DNA of 64,000 bases from CAISIP01 sp965278985 (lineage in GTDB: Bacteria; Pseudomonadota; Gammaproteobacteria; Burkholderiales; Burkholderiaceae_C): the NCBI GenBank assembly GCA_965278985.1, contig OZ257131.1, forward strand, positions 1,550,001 through 1,614,000, read 5' to 3'. Positions 8,798 to 16,633 of the stretch are shown in pieces (position 1 is the stretch's first letter; the number at the start of each line of letters is the position of its first letter). A program made the translations under genes and the position numbers. The notes below the pieces were generated by a model that did not search any database, was not told where the DNA came from, and worked only from the letters and a program-made list of their open reading frames with translations.

Positions 8798-10330
8798 ATG
8801 ACCCGCACAACGGCGCCCACCCTGCCCGGCGGTTCGGAATGGACCTTCGAGGCCATCGAACAGTACGACGAGGCCATCGGCAAAATAGCCAAGCGTTACG
8901 GCCTGGACTGCTACCCGCACCTGCTGGAGATCATCAGCGCCGAACAGATGATGGACGCCTATGCCTCCATCGGCATGCCGGTGTATTACAACCACTGGTC
9001 CTTCGGCAAACACTTCCTGGCCACCGAGAACCGTTACAAGCGCGGCCAGATGGGGTTGGCGTACGAGATCGTCATCAACTCCAACCCTTGCATCGCCTAC
9101 CTGATGGACGAGAACACCCTGCCCATGCAGGCGCTGGTGATCGCCCACGCGGCCTATGGCCACAACTCGTTCTTCAAGGGCAACCACCTCTTCCGGCAGT
9201 GGACCAGCGCGGACGCCATCGTCGACTACCTGGTCTTCGCGCGAACCTACATTGCGCAGTGCGAAGAGCGGTACGGCACCACGGCCGTGGAGCGCATGCT
9301 CGACGCCTGCCACGCGCTTCAGAGCCTGGGCGTGGACCGCTACAAGCATTCCTCGCAGCTGTCGCTGGCCAAGGAGACGCTGCGCCAGCAGCAGCGCGAG
9401 GAATACCTGCAGTCGCAGGTCAACGACCTCTGGCGCACTCTGCCGCCGCAGATGGAACGCGCGCAACCCGTCACGGAAAAGCGCTTCCCCGAAGAACCCG
9501 AAGAGAACCTGCTGTACTTCATCGAGAAGAACGCGCCGCTGCTGGAGCCCTGGCAGCGCGAGGTGGTGCGCATCGTGCGCAAGATCGCGCAGTATTTCTA
9601 CCCGCAGCGCCAGACGCAGGTGATGAACGAGGGCTGGGCCACCTATTGGCACTACACGCTGCTCAACACGCTGTACGACGAGGGCGGTGTGTCCGAAGGC
9701 TTCATGCTGGAGTTTCTGCAGTCCCACACCAACGTGGTCTACCAGCCGCCCTACAACAGCCCGTACTACTCCGGCATCAACCCCTATGCGCTGGGCTTTG
9801 CGATGTGGCGCGACATCCGGCGCATCTGCGAGGAGCCCACCGCCGAGGACCGCGAATGGTTTCCGCAGATCGCGGGCTCGAACTGGCGCGAGACCTTCGA
9901 CTTCGCGATGCAGAACTTCAAGGACGAGAGCTTCATCTCGCAGTATCTATCGCCGAAGCTGATGCGCGAATTCCGCTTCTTCTCGGTGCTGGACGACGAC
10001 CAGCGGCGCAAGCTGCAGATCGGCTCCATCCACAACGAGGACGGCTACCGCGCCTTGCGCGCCCAGCTCGCCGAACAGTACGACCTGGGGCACCGCGAGC
10101 CCAACATCCAGGTCTGGAACGTGGACCTGCGCGGCGACCGGTCGCTGACTCTGCGCCATTTCGCCAACCAGCGCCGGCCACTGGATGCCTCCAGCGAGGC
10201 CGTGGTGGACCACCTGGCCTATCTCTGGGGTTTCGTGGTGCGCCTGCAGCGGCAGAACGCGAACGGCACCGTGGAACTCGTGCACGAGAAGCGCCACGAG
10301 AAACGCACCTCGCCACGCGGCATCATCTGA
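8798..10330 (+). CDS. spoVR: SpoVR family protein (YcgB-like)
   Basis: SpoVR-family proteins (YcgB in E. coli) were named from a Bacillus spore-cortex mutant but are widespread in non-sporulating bacteria, where their molecular role is unknown. The 510-aa protein has characteristic segments such as MPVYYNHWSFGKHF, AHAAYGHNSFFKGNHLF and the His-rich NEGWATYWHYTLLN. The conserved His and Glu residues in these segments suggest a metal site (inference). The ATG at 8798 gives MTRTTAPTLPGG; in-frame GTG codons just upstream are possible alternative starts. It is the third gene of the prkA module. Confidence 0.93.
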   Translation: MTRTTAPTLPGGSEWTFEAIEQYDEAIGKIAKRYGLDCYPHLLEIISAEQMMDAYASIGMPVYYNHWSFGKHFLATENRYKRGQMGLAYEIVINSNPCIAYLMDENTLPMQALVIAHAAYGHNSFFKGNHLFRQWTSADAIVDYLVFARTYIAQCEERYGTTAVERMLDACHALQSLGVDRYKHSSQLSLAKETLRQQQREEYLQSQVNDLWRTLPPQMERAQPVTEKRFPEEPEENLLYFIEKNAPLLEPWQREVVRIVRKIAQYFYPQRQTQVMNEGWATYWHYTLLNTLYDEGGVSEGFMLEFLQSHTNVVYQPPYNSPYYSGINPYALGFAMWRDIRRICEEPTAEDREWFPQIAGSNWRETFDFAMQNFKDESFISQYLSPKLMREFRFFSVLDDDQRRKLQIGSIHNEDGYRALRAQLAEQYDLGHREPNIQVWNVDLRGDRSLTLRHFANQRRPLDASSEAVVDHLAYLWGFVVRLQRQNANGTVELVHEKRHEKRTSPRGII

Positions 10331-10342
10331 CCGGCATCCCGG

Positions 10343-11959
10343 TCAAGCCCGCTCCAGCACCGGCCTGCCCGCCTCCACCGCGAACGTCGCCAGGGTGGAC
10401 ACACCGCTGTCCTGGCGCGCCACGTCGTCCACGGCACGCAGTTGCGTGTGCAGCCCCTGCGGCGCGAGGTCCACGATGCCGTAGCCGCGGCGCTCCGCGT
10501 CCGCGAGCACGAAATGCGGGTTCTCGCGCAGGCGCTCCGCCATCCTGTCGTTGTTGCCGCCGTGCGAGGTGATGCTGGTGCCGCAAAACTCCACGCCCAG
10601 CGTGCGGCTGTCCTCGCGCGCATAGTCGGACTTCACGTGGCCGACCCAGTTGGCATGCACGTCACCGCCGAGGAACACGGGGTTGGGCGCGGCGGTCCGC
10701 TCCAGCTGGGTGGTCAGGCGCTGGCGCGCAGCCGCATAACCGTCCCACCCGTCGTTCGAGAACCGCTGTCCCGGGCCGCTGCGGAAGTCCCGCGGACCGA
10801 ACACGGTCTGCTGGGCCAACAGGGTCCAGCGGCGCTCGCCCGTGCTACGCCGGGCCAACAGCGCGTCCAGCCATTGCTCCTGGGCAGTGCCCAGCAGGCT
10901 GCGCGCGGGATCGTTCCACGCCGCGCAGGCCTGCGGGTCCACCAACGCCGCGCCCTGCGGCCCGGTGCACACCGCCGCGTCGCGGTACTGCCGGCCGTCC
11001 AGCAGCACCAGCGTCGCGAGCCGCCCCAGCACCATCTCGCGATGGATGCGCGGCCCACCACCCGGCCTGCCCAGCCCGCGCATGGCGTAAGCCAGCACGG
11101 ACGCCGGCAGCGGCATGTGCTCGTAGTAGGCCTGGTAGGCCGCCAGGCGACGGGCAGCGAACTCGCCGGGCGGCACGGGATCGGCGGCGCCGCTGTAACC
11201 CGCATGCACACCCGCATAGTTGTTCTGCACCTCGTGGTCGTCCCAGGTCATGGCCCACGGGCAGGCGGCGTGGATGGCCTGCAGGTCCGGATCGGTCTTG
11301 TACAGCGCGTGGCGGCGCCGGTAGTCCCGCAGGGTGACCAGCCAGCCGCCGGTGGCCGTGCGCACCGGGCTCTGGTTGCCGGGGTACTCGTAGAGGTAGT
11401 CGCCCAGGAAGAGCACGAGGTCGGGTTGCTCTTGCGCCAGGTGGCGCCAGGCGCTGAAATAGCCATGCTCCCAGCGCTGGCAGGACGCGTAGGCCAGGCG
11501 CAGCCGTGCGGGCAACGCCTGCGGCTCGGGCAGCGTGCGGGTGCGTCCCACGGGACTGGCGATGCCACTGGCGATGAAGCGGTAGTGGTACCACCGGTCC
11601 GGCGCAAGCCCCTGCACTTCCACATGCACCGCATGCGCCAGCTCCGGCAGCGCCTGGAACTGGCCCCTGTGCACCACCTGCGCGAAGGCCGCGTCGTGCG
11701 CCACCTCCCACCGCACGGTCACTGGCCCCACGGATTCCGCCAGCGGCCGTTCCGGCCCGGCCATCAGGCGCGTCCACAGCACCACCGAGGTCGCCGACGG
11801 TGTGCCACTGGCGACCCCCAGCACGAAGGGATCGTCCCGCAGGCGCGGCTGCGACCAGGCGCCGCGCGGCAACCACAGTGCCGATGCAGTCGCCAGCCCG
11901 AGCCGCAGCGCCTGGCGCCGCGCGGCCAGGTCGGCCGGGACCGTCCGTTCAGGCACCAT
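10343..11959 (-). CDS. phoD: PhoD-type alkaline phosphatase, Tat-exported
   Basis: PhoD enzymes are extracytoplasmic phosphodiesterase/phosphomonoesterases that release phosphate from organic phosphorus, using Fe and Ca. The 538-aa protein starts with a twin-arginine-type leader (ARRQALRLG, residues 13-21) followed by a hydrophobic stretch. It then has an N-terminal PhoD domain (GVASGTPSATSVVLWTRL). The metal-binding motifs of the catalytic domain are visible: FLGDYLYEYP, TWDDHEVQNNYAG, and near the C-terminus FLGGDVHANWVGH. The start codon at 11959 lies inside a perfect 8-bp inverted repeat that could fold in the mRNA. It converges with spoVR and stands alone. I see no clear Pho box. Confidence 0.92.
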   Translation of the reverse strand: MVPERTVPADLAARRQALRLGLATASALWLPRGAWSQPRLRDDPFVLGVASGTPSATSVVLWTRLMAGPERPLAESVGPVTVRWEVAHDAAFAQVVHRGQFQALPELAHAVHVEVQGLAPDRWYHYRFIASGIASPVGRTRTLPEPQALPARLRLAYASCQRWEHGYFSAWRHLAQEQPDLVLFLGDYLYEYPGNQSPVRTATGGWLVTLRDYRRRHALYKTDPDLQAIHAACPWAMTWDDHEVQNNYAGVHAGYSGAADPVPPGEFAARRLAAYQAYYEHMPLPASVLAYAMRGLGRPGGGPRIHREMVLGRLATLVLLDGRQYRDAAVCTGPQGAALVDPQACAAWNDPARSLLGTAQEQWLDALLARRSTGERRWTLLAQQTVFGPRDFRSGPGQRFSNDGWDGYAAARQRLTTQLERTAAPNPVFLGGDVHANWVGHVKSDYAREDSRTLGVEFCGTSITSHGGNNDRMAERLRENPHFVLADAERRGYGIVDLAPQGLHTQLRAVDDVARQDSGVSTLATFAVEAGRPVLERA

Positions 11960-11974
11960 GGCCGGTGGCCATGG
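11956..11974 (-). repeat. Inverted repeat (hairpin) containing the phoD start codon
   Basis: The sequence is CCATGGCC, three bases, GGCCATGG: a perfect 8-bp stem with a 3-base loop. On the minus strand the 3' arm contains the ATG of phoD. In the mRNA this would bury the start codon in a stable helix. The pairing is seen directly; a role in translational control is inference. Confidence 0.5.
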
Positions 11975-12099
11975 CTACGGGTCGGAGCGACGGGATGCAG
12001 TGGCTCACTGGAGCACCTTCGGAACGGCCGAGCGGGCGCTCGCTGAAGTACCTTTGCCTTCGGCTGCGGTGCTATTCGCCTTGGGAGCGGCCCGGCGGC

Positions 12100-12651
12100 T
12101 CATGCGGTGGCCACCGCGCCCAGCACCGCCACGGTCTGCATGCAGGCCCGCGCGGCCTCGGCGCCCTTGACCAGGAAATGGCGCGTGAAGTAGGCGCGGT
12201 GCTCGTCGTGCTCATGGAAGTTGTGGGGCGTGAGCACCACCGAGAAGACCGGCACTTCCGTCTCCAGCTGCACGCGCATCAACGCATCGACCACGGTGCT
12301 TGCCACGAAGTCGTGGCGGTAGATGCCACCATCGACCACCAGTGCACACCCCACCACCGCGGCATGGCGGCCGGCCTTGCCGAGCTTCTTGGCCAGCAGC
12401 GGGATCTCGAAGGCCCCCGGCACCTCGTAGACGTCGATGGCATGGGCCGGCACGCCCAGGCGCTGCATCTCCTGCAGGTAGCCGTCGCGGGCCTGGTGCA
12501 CGATGTCGGCATGCCAGCAGGCATGGATGAACGCATACCGTTGGCCGCCCGCGGAGGCCAGGGTGGGAACGGTGGCGGGGCGCAACACGCCGCCGCTCAG
12601 CGAAACGGGCGCTGCCGGGGCGGCAGAGGGAAAGTCGAGGGTCTGGGACAT
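12100..12651 (-). CDS. ribH2: 6,7-dimethyl-8-ribityllumazine synthase, type II (RibH2-like)
   Basis: Lumazine synthase joins 5-amino-6-ribitylamino-uracil with 3,4-dihydroxy-2-butanone 4-phosphate in riboflavin synthesis. The 183-aa protein carries DMRL-synthase features: YAFIHACWHADIV, the active-site region YEVPGAFEIPLLAKKL, ALVVDGGIYRHDFVA and PVFSVVLTPHNFH. The sequence resembles the decameric type II enzymes (RibH2, known from Brucella and Mesorhizobium) rather than the icosahedral type I enzymes of the rib operon. No other rib gene adjoins it. The ATG at 12651 gives MSQTLDFPS; a longer upstream frame would run into the leader. An FMN riboswitch lies about 95 bases upstream, as reported for Brucella ribH2. 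Confidence 0.88.
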   Translation of the reverse strand: MSQTLDFPSAAPAAPVSLSGGVLRPATVPTLASAGGQRYAFIHACWHADIVHQARDGYLQEMQRLGVPAHAIDVYEVPGAFEIPLLAKKLGKAGRHAAVVGCALVVDGGIYRHDFVASTVVDALMRVQLETEVPVFSVVLTPHNFHEHDEHRAYFTRHFLVKGAEAARACMQTVAVLGAVATA

Positions 12652-12746
12652 GCAAGGCTCCGAAACGGGTAGGTCCGTTCCCGGGGCGCGCAGGCACGCA
12701 GCCACGCCCACCCGGGCGCCGCCACGTCGAACTGCGTTCTCTCTTT

Positions 12747-12888
12747 TTCCGGACTGTGACCGTCGGCTTCGGAATCACACCGAATCTGCTGACCCTGGTG
12801 ATGGCTGGCATCACGAGGCGCTCGCGGGCTGCAACGGGTCGCCCCGCTGATCACCGCCGGTGGGGACTTGCACCCCGCCCTGAGAACA
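12747..12888 (-). promoter_or_regulatory. FMN riboswitch (RFN element)
   Basis: Read on the minus strand, the 5' part is GTTCTCAGGGCGGGGTGCAA followed by GTCCCCACCGGCGGT (12887-12853). The 3' part contains CAGCAGATTCGGTGTGATTCCG, AGCCGACGGTCACAGTC and CCGG (about 12793-12749). These are the conserved blocks of the RFN aptamer in the right order and spacing, with a variable stem between. Such elements bind FMN and lower expression of riboflavin synthesis or transport genes. Here the only downstream gene is the lumazine synthase. I did not identify a clear terminator; a GC-rich stretch between 12661 and 12720 may form the expression platform. Confidence 0.93.
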
Positions 12889-12948
12889 CGCCGGCAACAT
12901 TGCCGGCCTGCGGATTCTAGGGCCCGTGCAAAGACCCCATCAGCCCCA

Positions 12949-14139
12949 TCAGCCACCTGCGAGACAGGCTGTGGCGGCCTGCAGCGCGCCGGGGCCGTGC
13001 GGTATGCCCTGCACCACCATCGCGGCCTCCACACCGGCCAGGCAGCCCAGCACCATGGCCGGGTTCACGTCGCCGAGGTGGCCGATGCGGAACACGCGGC
13101 CCGTCAACGGCCCCAACCCACCGGCAATGGCCACCTGGAAACGCTCGCGCGCGACACGGCGCAAGCCTTCGGGGTCCACACCCTGCCGCACCTGGATGGA
13201 GGTCACGGAATGCGATCGGCTGTCGGGATCGGTCGAGAAGAAGCCGATGGCCCCGGCCGTGCTCCAGCACTGGACCGCGGCGTGCACGGTGCGGGCCAGC
13301 AACGCATGGCGCGCCAGCACCTGCTGCTCGCCTTCCAGGAAGACCAGGCCCAGTGCGGCCTCCAGCCCGAACAGCAGCGTCTGCGGCGGCGTGCCGCAGA
13401 ACTTGCGGTACGAGAAAGGGCTCTTGCGGGTGCGCCAGTCCCAGTAGAAACGCGGCATGGGGTTGCGCTCGCAGGCGGCCATGCCCTTGGCGTCGACAGC
13501 CGCGAAACCGAGCCCGGGCGGACACATCAGGCCCTTCTGCGATGCGCCCAGCACCACGTTGGCGCCCAGCGCATCCATGTGCACGGCCGTGGCGCCAAGC
13601 GAGGCCACCACGTCCACCACGAAAAGCGCCGGATGCCCCACCGCATCGATGGCGCGGCGGATGGCCTGCATGTCGCTGGTGATGCCGCTGGCCGTGTCGG
13701 TGTGCACCGCAAACACGGCCACGATGGCATGTTGCGGGTCGTCGCGCAGCACCGCTTCGACGTCACGCGGGTCGATGGGCAGGCCCTCCACCCATGGCGT
13801 GCGCAGCACCTTGCACCCCATGGCTTCGGCCTGCACGGCCCATGAATCGGAGAAATGGCCCGTGCCAGGCACCAGCACCGTCTGGCCCGGCGCCACGAGG
13901 TTCACGATCACGGCCTCCCAGGCGCCGTGGCCGTTGGTCGCATACAGGAAGATGTCGGCCGCCTCGGTGTGCAACAGCCGGCGCAGGCCGTCCTCGCAGG
14001 CGGCGATGCAGGCATCGAGGCGCGGGTCGGCCATGTCCATGGGCTGGCGGCTGATGGCGTGCATGACCTCGGCGGGCACATGGGTGGGACCGGGGGAATG
14101 CAGCAACTGGTGGCCGGGGGTACGGGGGTGGATGCGCAT
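12949..14139 (-). CDS. Class V aminotransferase (serine/alanine-glyoxylate aminotransferase type)
   Basis: This is a PLP enzyme of fold type I, class V, that most resembles serine-glyoxylate or alanine-glyoxylate aminotransferases, which move an amino group to glyoxylate. The 396-aa protein has the N-terminal LLHSPGPTHVPAEV, the cofactor-phosphate region ATNGHGAWEA, VVDVVASLGA with the Asp that contacts the pyridine nitrogen, and GASQKGLM near residue 200 with the Schiff-base Lys. It ends with FRIGHLGDVNPAMVLG, typical of the subfamily. The precise substrate pair cannot be read from sequence. It diverges from the heme oxygenase gene and is followed by the FMN-riboswitch leader. Confidence 0.88.
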   Translation of the reverse strand: MRIHPRTPGHQLLHSPGPTHVPAEVMHAISRQPMDMADPRLDACIAACEDGLRRLLHTEAADIFLYATNGHGAWEAVIVNLVAPGQTVLVPGTGHFSDSWAVQAEAMGCKVLRTPWVEGLPIDPRDVEAVLRDDPQHAIVAVFAVHTDTASGITSDMQAIRRAIDAVGHPALFVVDVVASLGATAVHMDALGANVVLGASQKGLMCPPGLGFAAVDAKGMAACERNPMPRFYWDWRTRKSPFSYRKFCGTPPQTLLFGLEAALGLVFLEGEQQVLARHALLARTVHAAVQCWSTAGAIGFFSTDPDSRSHSVTSIQVRQGVDPEGLRRVARERFQVAIAGGLGPLTGRVFRIGHLGDVNPAMVLGCLAGVEAAMVVQGIPHGPGALQAATACLAGG

Positions 14140-14275
14140 GGGTGCAAGGGCGGTACACGGCCGCGGTGAAAGGGGTGCGCGGCATCTTACGCCGCTCTCC
14201 CATGGCGCAATGTCAGAATGGAACTCCTACCAGAACCACAGGCCCGGCCCCATCCACCGCCACGCTCGGCCCTCC

Positions 14276-14857
14276 ATGACCCAGCCCTCTCTTTCCCAGC
14301 GCCTCAAGGCCGAAACCGCCCACCAGCACGACCGCATGGAAGGCCTGATGGCGCGTGCCGCCCCCTTCTCGTCACGCGACGCGTACGCAGCCTTCACCGC
14401 CTCGCAGTACCTGTTCCAGCAGGACGTGGAGAACTTCTTCGCCGATCCCGCGCTGCAGCAGGCGGTGCCGGATTTGCAGGTGCGCGGCCGCCTGCAGCAT
14501 GCGCGCGACGACCTCGCGGACCTGGGCGCCGCAGTGCCCCACGAAGCCCCCGCCACCGCGCACGTCACGATGCCCGAAGCCCTGGGCTGGCTGTATGTGT
14601 CCGAAGGTTCCACGCTGGGTGCGGCGTTCCTGTTCAAGGAAGCGCAGCAGAAGCTGGGCCTCACCGCGACGCTGGGCGCACGCAACCTCGCGGCCTATCC
14701 CGGCGGGCGCATGCAGGTCTGGCGGCAGTTCCAGGCCACGCTGGACGCGCAGCCTGCAAGCGACCACGCGGCGATCCTCGCTGGCGCGCAGGCCGCGTAC
14801 GAGCGCATGGGGCAGCTGCTGGGCCGCCTGGCCGTGGCCACACCCCAGCCGGCCTGA
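14276..14857 (+). CDS. Biliverdin-producing heme oxygenase
   Basis: Bacterial heme oxygenases open heme to biliverdin, iron and CO, for iron acquisition or phytochrome chromophore supply. The 193-aa protein begins LKAETAHQHDRMEG, where His18 occupies the proximal heme-ligand position. The distal helix segment is LGWLYVSEGSTLGAAFLF. Length matches the HemO/BphO family. No bacteriophytochrome gene or iron-uptake gene adjoins it, so the physiological use is open. The start at 14276 gives MTQPSLSQRL; longer in-frame extensions overlap the divergent aminotransferase and are unlikely. Confidence 0.9.
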   Translation: MTQPSLSQRLKAETAHQHDRMEGLMARAAPFSSRDAYAAFTASQYLFQQDVENFFADPALQQAVPDLQVRGRLQHARDDLADLGAAVPHEAPATAHVTMPEALGWLYVSEGSTLGAAFLFKEAQQKLGLTATLGARNLAAYPGGRMQVWRQFQATLDAQPASDHAAILAGAQAAYERMGQLLGRLAVATPQPA

Positions 14858-14880
14858 CGCCGGCCGCAGCTGCCGACGGG

Positions 14881-15947
14881 TCAGAGCTCGCCGGCGGCCG
14901 GAAAGCCCTCGATGCCCTTGGCCATGCGCGCGGCGCGCACCACGGCCACGGCCATGACCTCGGCCGCCAGTGCGCCCAGCAGGTTGACGTTGCCCGTCTT
15001 GCCGGACTTGCCCGTGCCCAGCGTGAAGATGGTGTCCCCGTCGGACATGGTGTGGATCGGGTTGATGGTGCGTGCCAGGCCATCGTGAGCCATCTGCGCG
15101 ATCTTCTGCGCCTGTGCCTTGGTCAGCACGGCGTCGGTGGCCACGGTGCCGATGGTGGTGGCCGTGCCGGCCAGCATGCCGGGTGGCAGGTTGCCACGCA
15201 GGATCTGCTCGCGGGTATTCAGCAGGCGCTTGCCGTCTTCGGTGCGTGCGCCGGCAATGGGCAGGCCGGTCTGCGGGTCGATGATGTCACCCACCGCATT
15301 CACCGCCACGATGGCACCGACCGTGAGCCCGGCGCGCGTGATCGAGGCCGTGCCGATACCCGCCTTCATGGCGCGGCGCCCGCCGAAGAACTTGCCCACC
15401 GTGGCGCCCGCACCGGCACCCACATTGCCTCCGCGGGCCGGGCGGTGCTGGCCGCCTCGCAGGCCTTGTAGCCCGCCGTGGCATCCGGGCGGATCTTCGC
15501 GTCGCCCACCCCCAGGTCGAACAGGATCGCCGCCGGCACGATGGGCACCACGGCCACGCCCACGTTGAAGCCGATCTTGCGCTCCTCCAGGTACCGCACC
15601 ACGCCGGTGGCAGCCTCCAGCCCGAAGGCGCTTCCGCCGGACAGCAGGATGGCATGCGCTTTCTCCACCGCGTTGATGGGGTTGAGCAGGTCGGTCTCGC
15701 GCGTGCCGGGCGCCGAGCCGCGCACGTCCACGCCGCCGACGGCGCCCTCCTCCGTCAGGATCACCGTGCAGCCGGTGGGCCGCCGCGTGTCCGTGAAGTG
15801 GCCGACCTTGACGCCGGGCACCTGCGTGATGGCGCCGGGCTCACCCCACGGTGCCGCGGAGTCCACGGCGGGCTGTGCCTGTGCACGCAGCGCGGACAGG
15901 GTGGCGATGGCAGCGGCGGAGCCGTGGAGAAGGTGTCGTCTTTGCAT
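14881..15947 (-). pseudogene. P1/DmpA-like (S58) aminopeptidase with a one-base frameshift
   Basis: S58 family proteins are N-terminal-nucleophile hydrolases (L-aminopeptidase/D-esterase type) that self-cleave into two chains. The N-terminal part begins MQRRHLLHG with an RR-type export signal. It runs through ITQVPGVKVGHFTD, LLSGGSAFGLEAATGV and VVPIVPAAILFDL to GYKACEAAS. At 15428-15432 the frame then changes. The rest, GAGAGATVGK through GTVATDAVLTKAQAQ and GNVNLLGALAAEV, continues in another frame. Family members read EGNVGAGAGATVG here, and adding one G to GAGGCAATG would restore it, giving an intact 355-aa protein. It is either a true frameshift or a sequencing error. The gene would otherwise yield a short protein lacking the nucleophile half. 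Confidence 0.85.
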
Positions 15948-15969
15948 GGTTGCGGGATGGCGCGGCGTA

Positions 15970-16575
15970 TCAGGCGCGCGGATCGGTGTTGGTGGGAGCG
16001 CGTGAATCCGCGGCGTCCAGGTGGGCGTCGCGCACGGCGAAGAGCTTGGCCAGGTCCTGTTCCACGGCGCTCTGGTCGGCATCGCCGTCCAGGTCGAGGT
16101 CCAGGTCGGGCGGGGCCGCTGCCGCCGCCGCTGCCGACCAGGTGGCGGCATCGGGCAGTTCCAGGTGCGGGCACTGGTCGTCCATGACGAACTGCCAGGT
16201 GATGCTGGCGACCCATTCGCGCGCGTCGGGCTCGTAGCGTTCGATCTCGCCCATGAGCCGGCGCTGGAAGGCCACCAGGTACTTCTGGAACTCCGGGTGC
16301 CAGTGCTTGAGCACCAGGCGCAGGTGCATCAGCGTGCGCCCCGCCGAGCCGGGCTCCAGCAGCACCTGGGTCTCGATCCAGTTGTCGGGAATGCCAGCGA
16401 AACGCAAGGTGTCGCGCGTCAGCATGCGCAGCAGCTCCCGGCGCGTGGTGGTGCGTGAGTCGAGCTCCACCGCGCGTGTGTCCGACATCGGGCGTTCGGT
16501 CTGGGAGGGGGGGGCCGACGCGGGCGGCGCGTGGGCCTTGTCCGCGGGGACGCGATTGCGCTTGAACAGGTCCAT
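15970..16575 (-). CDS. Conserved hypothetical protein
   Basis: The 201-aa product is not recognised. After a basic N-terminus (MDLFKRNRV) and a Pro/Ala-rich linker it has a compact middle part containing ELLRMLTRDTLRFAGIP, LMHLRLVLKHWHPEF and REWVASITWQFVMDD, probably alpha/beta. An Ala run and the acidic repeat DLDLDLDGDAD follow near the C-terminus. No signal peptide or membrane segment is evident. An internal ATG (MSDTRAVELD) is an alternative start. It lies 22 bases upstream of the broken S58 peptidase and just downstream of the transglutaminase-like gene, all on the minus strand, so co-transcription is possible. Confidence 0.65.
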   Translation of the reverse strand: MDLFKRNRVPADKAHAPPASAPPSQTERPMSDTRAVELDSRTTTRRELLRMLTRDTLRFAGIPDNWIETQVLLEPGSAGRTLMHLRLVLKHWHPEFQKYLVAFQRRLMGEIERYEPDAREWVASITWQFVMDDQCPHLELPDAATWSAAAAAAAPPDLDLDLDGDADQSAVEQDLAKLFAVRDAHLDAADSRAPTNTDPRA

Positions 16576-16633
16576 CGTGCTTGCCTTCCGTCGTTTTTTC
16601 CGAGTGGCCGGCAAGGGTGCGCCGGCCGTTGCC

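Noticed and set aside
6480..8810. 776-codon minus-strand frame opposite prkA and yeaH
   Set aside because: It is an antisense shadow; both sense genes are well supported.
10331..10346. GACCGG / CCGGTC stem at the spoVR-phoD junction
   Set aside because: The stem is short and overlaps coding sequence, with no T run.
14848..14864. GCCGGC-type hairpin between heme oxygenase and the S58 gene
   Set aside because: The stem overlaps the stop codon and has no T run on either side, so it is not called as a terminator.
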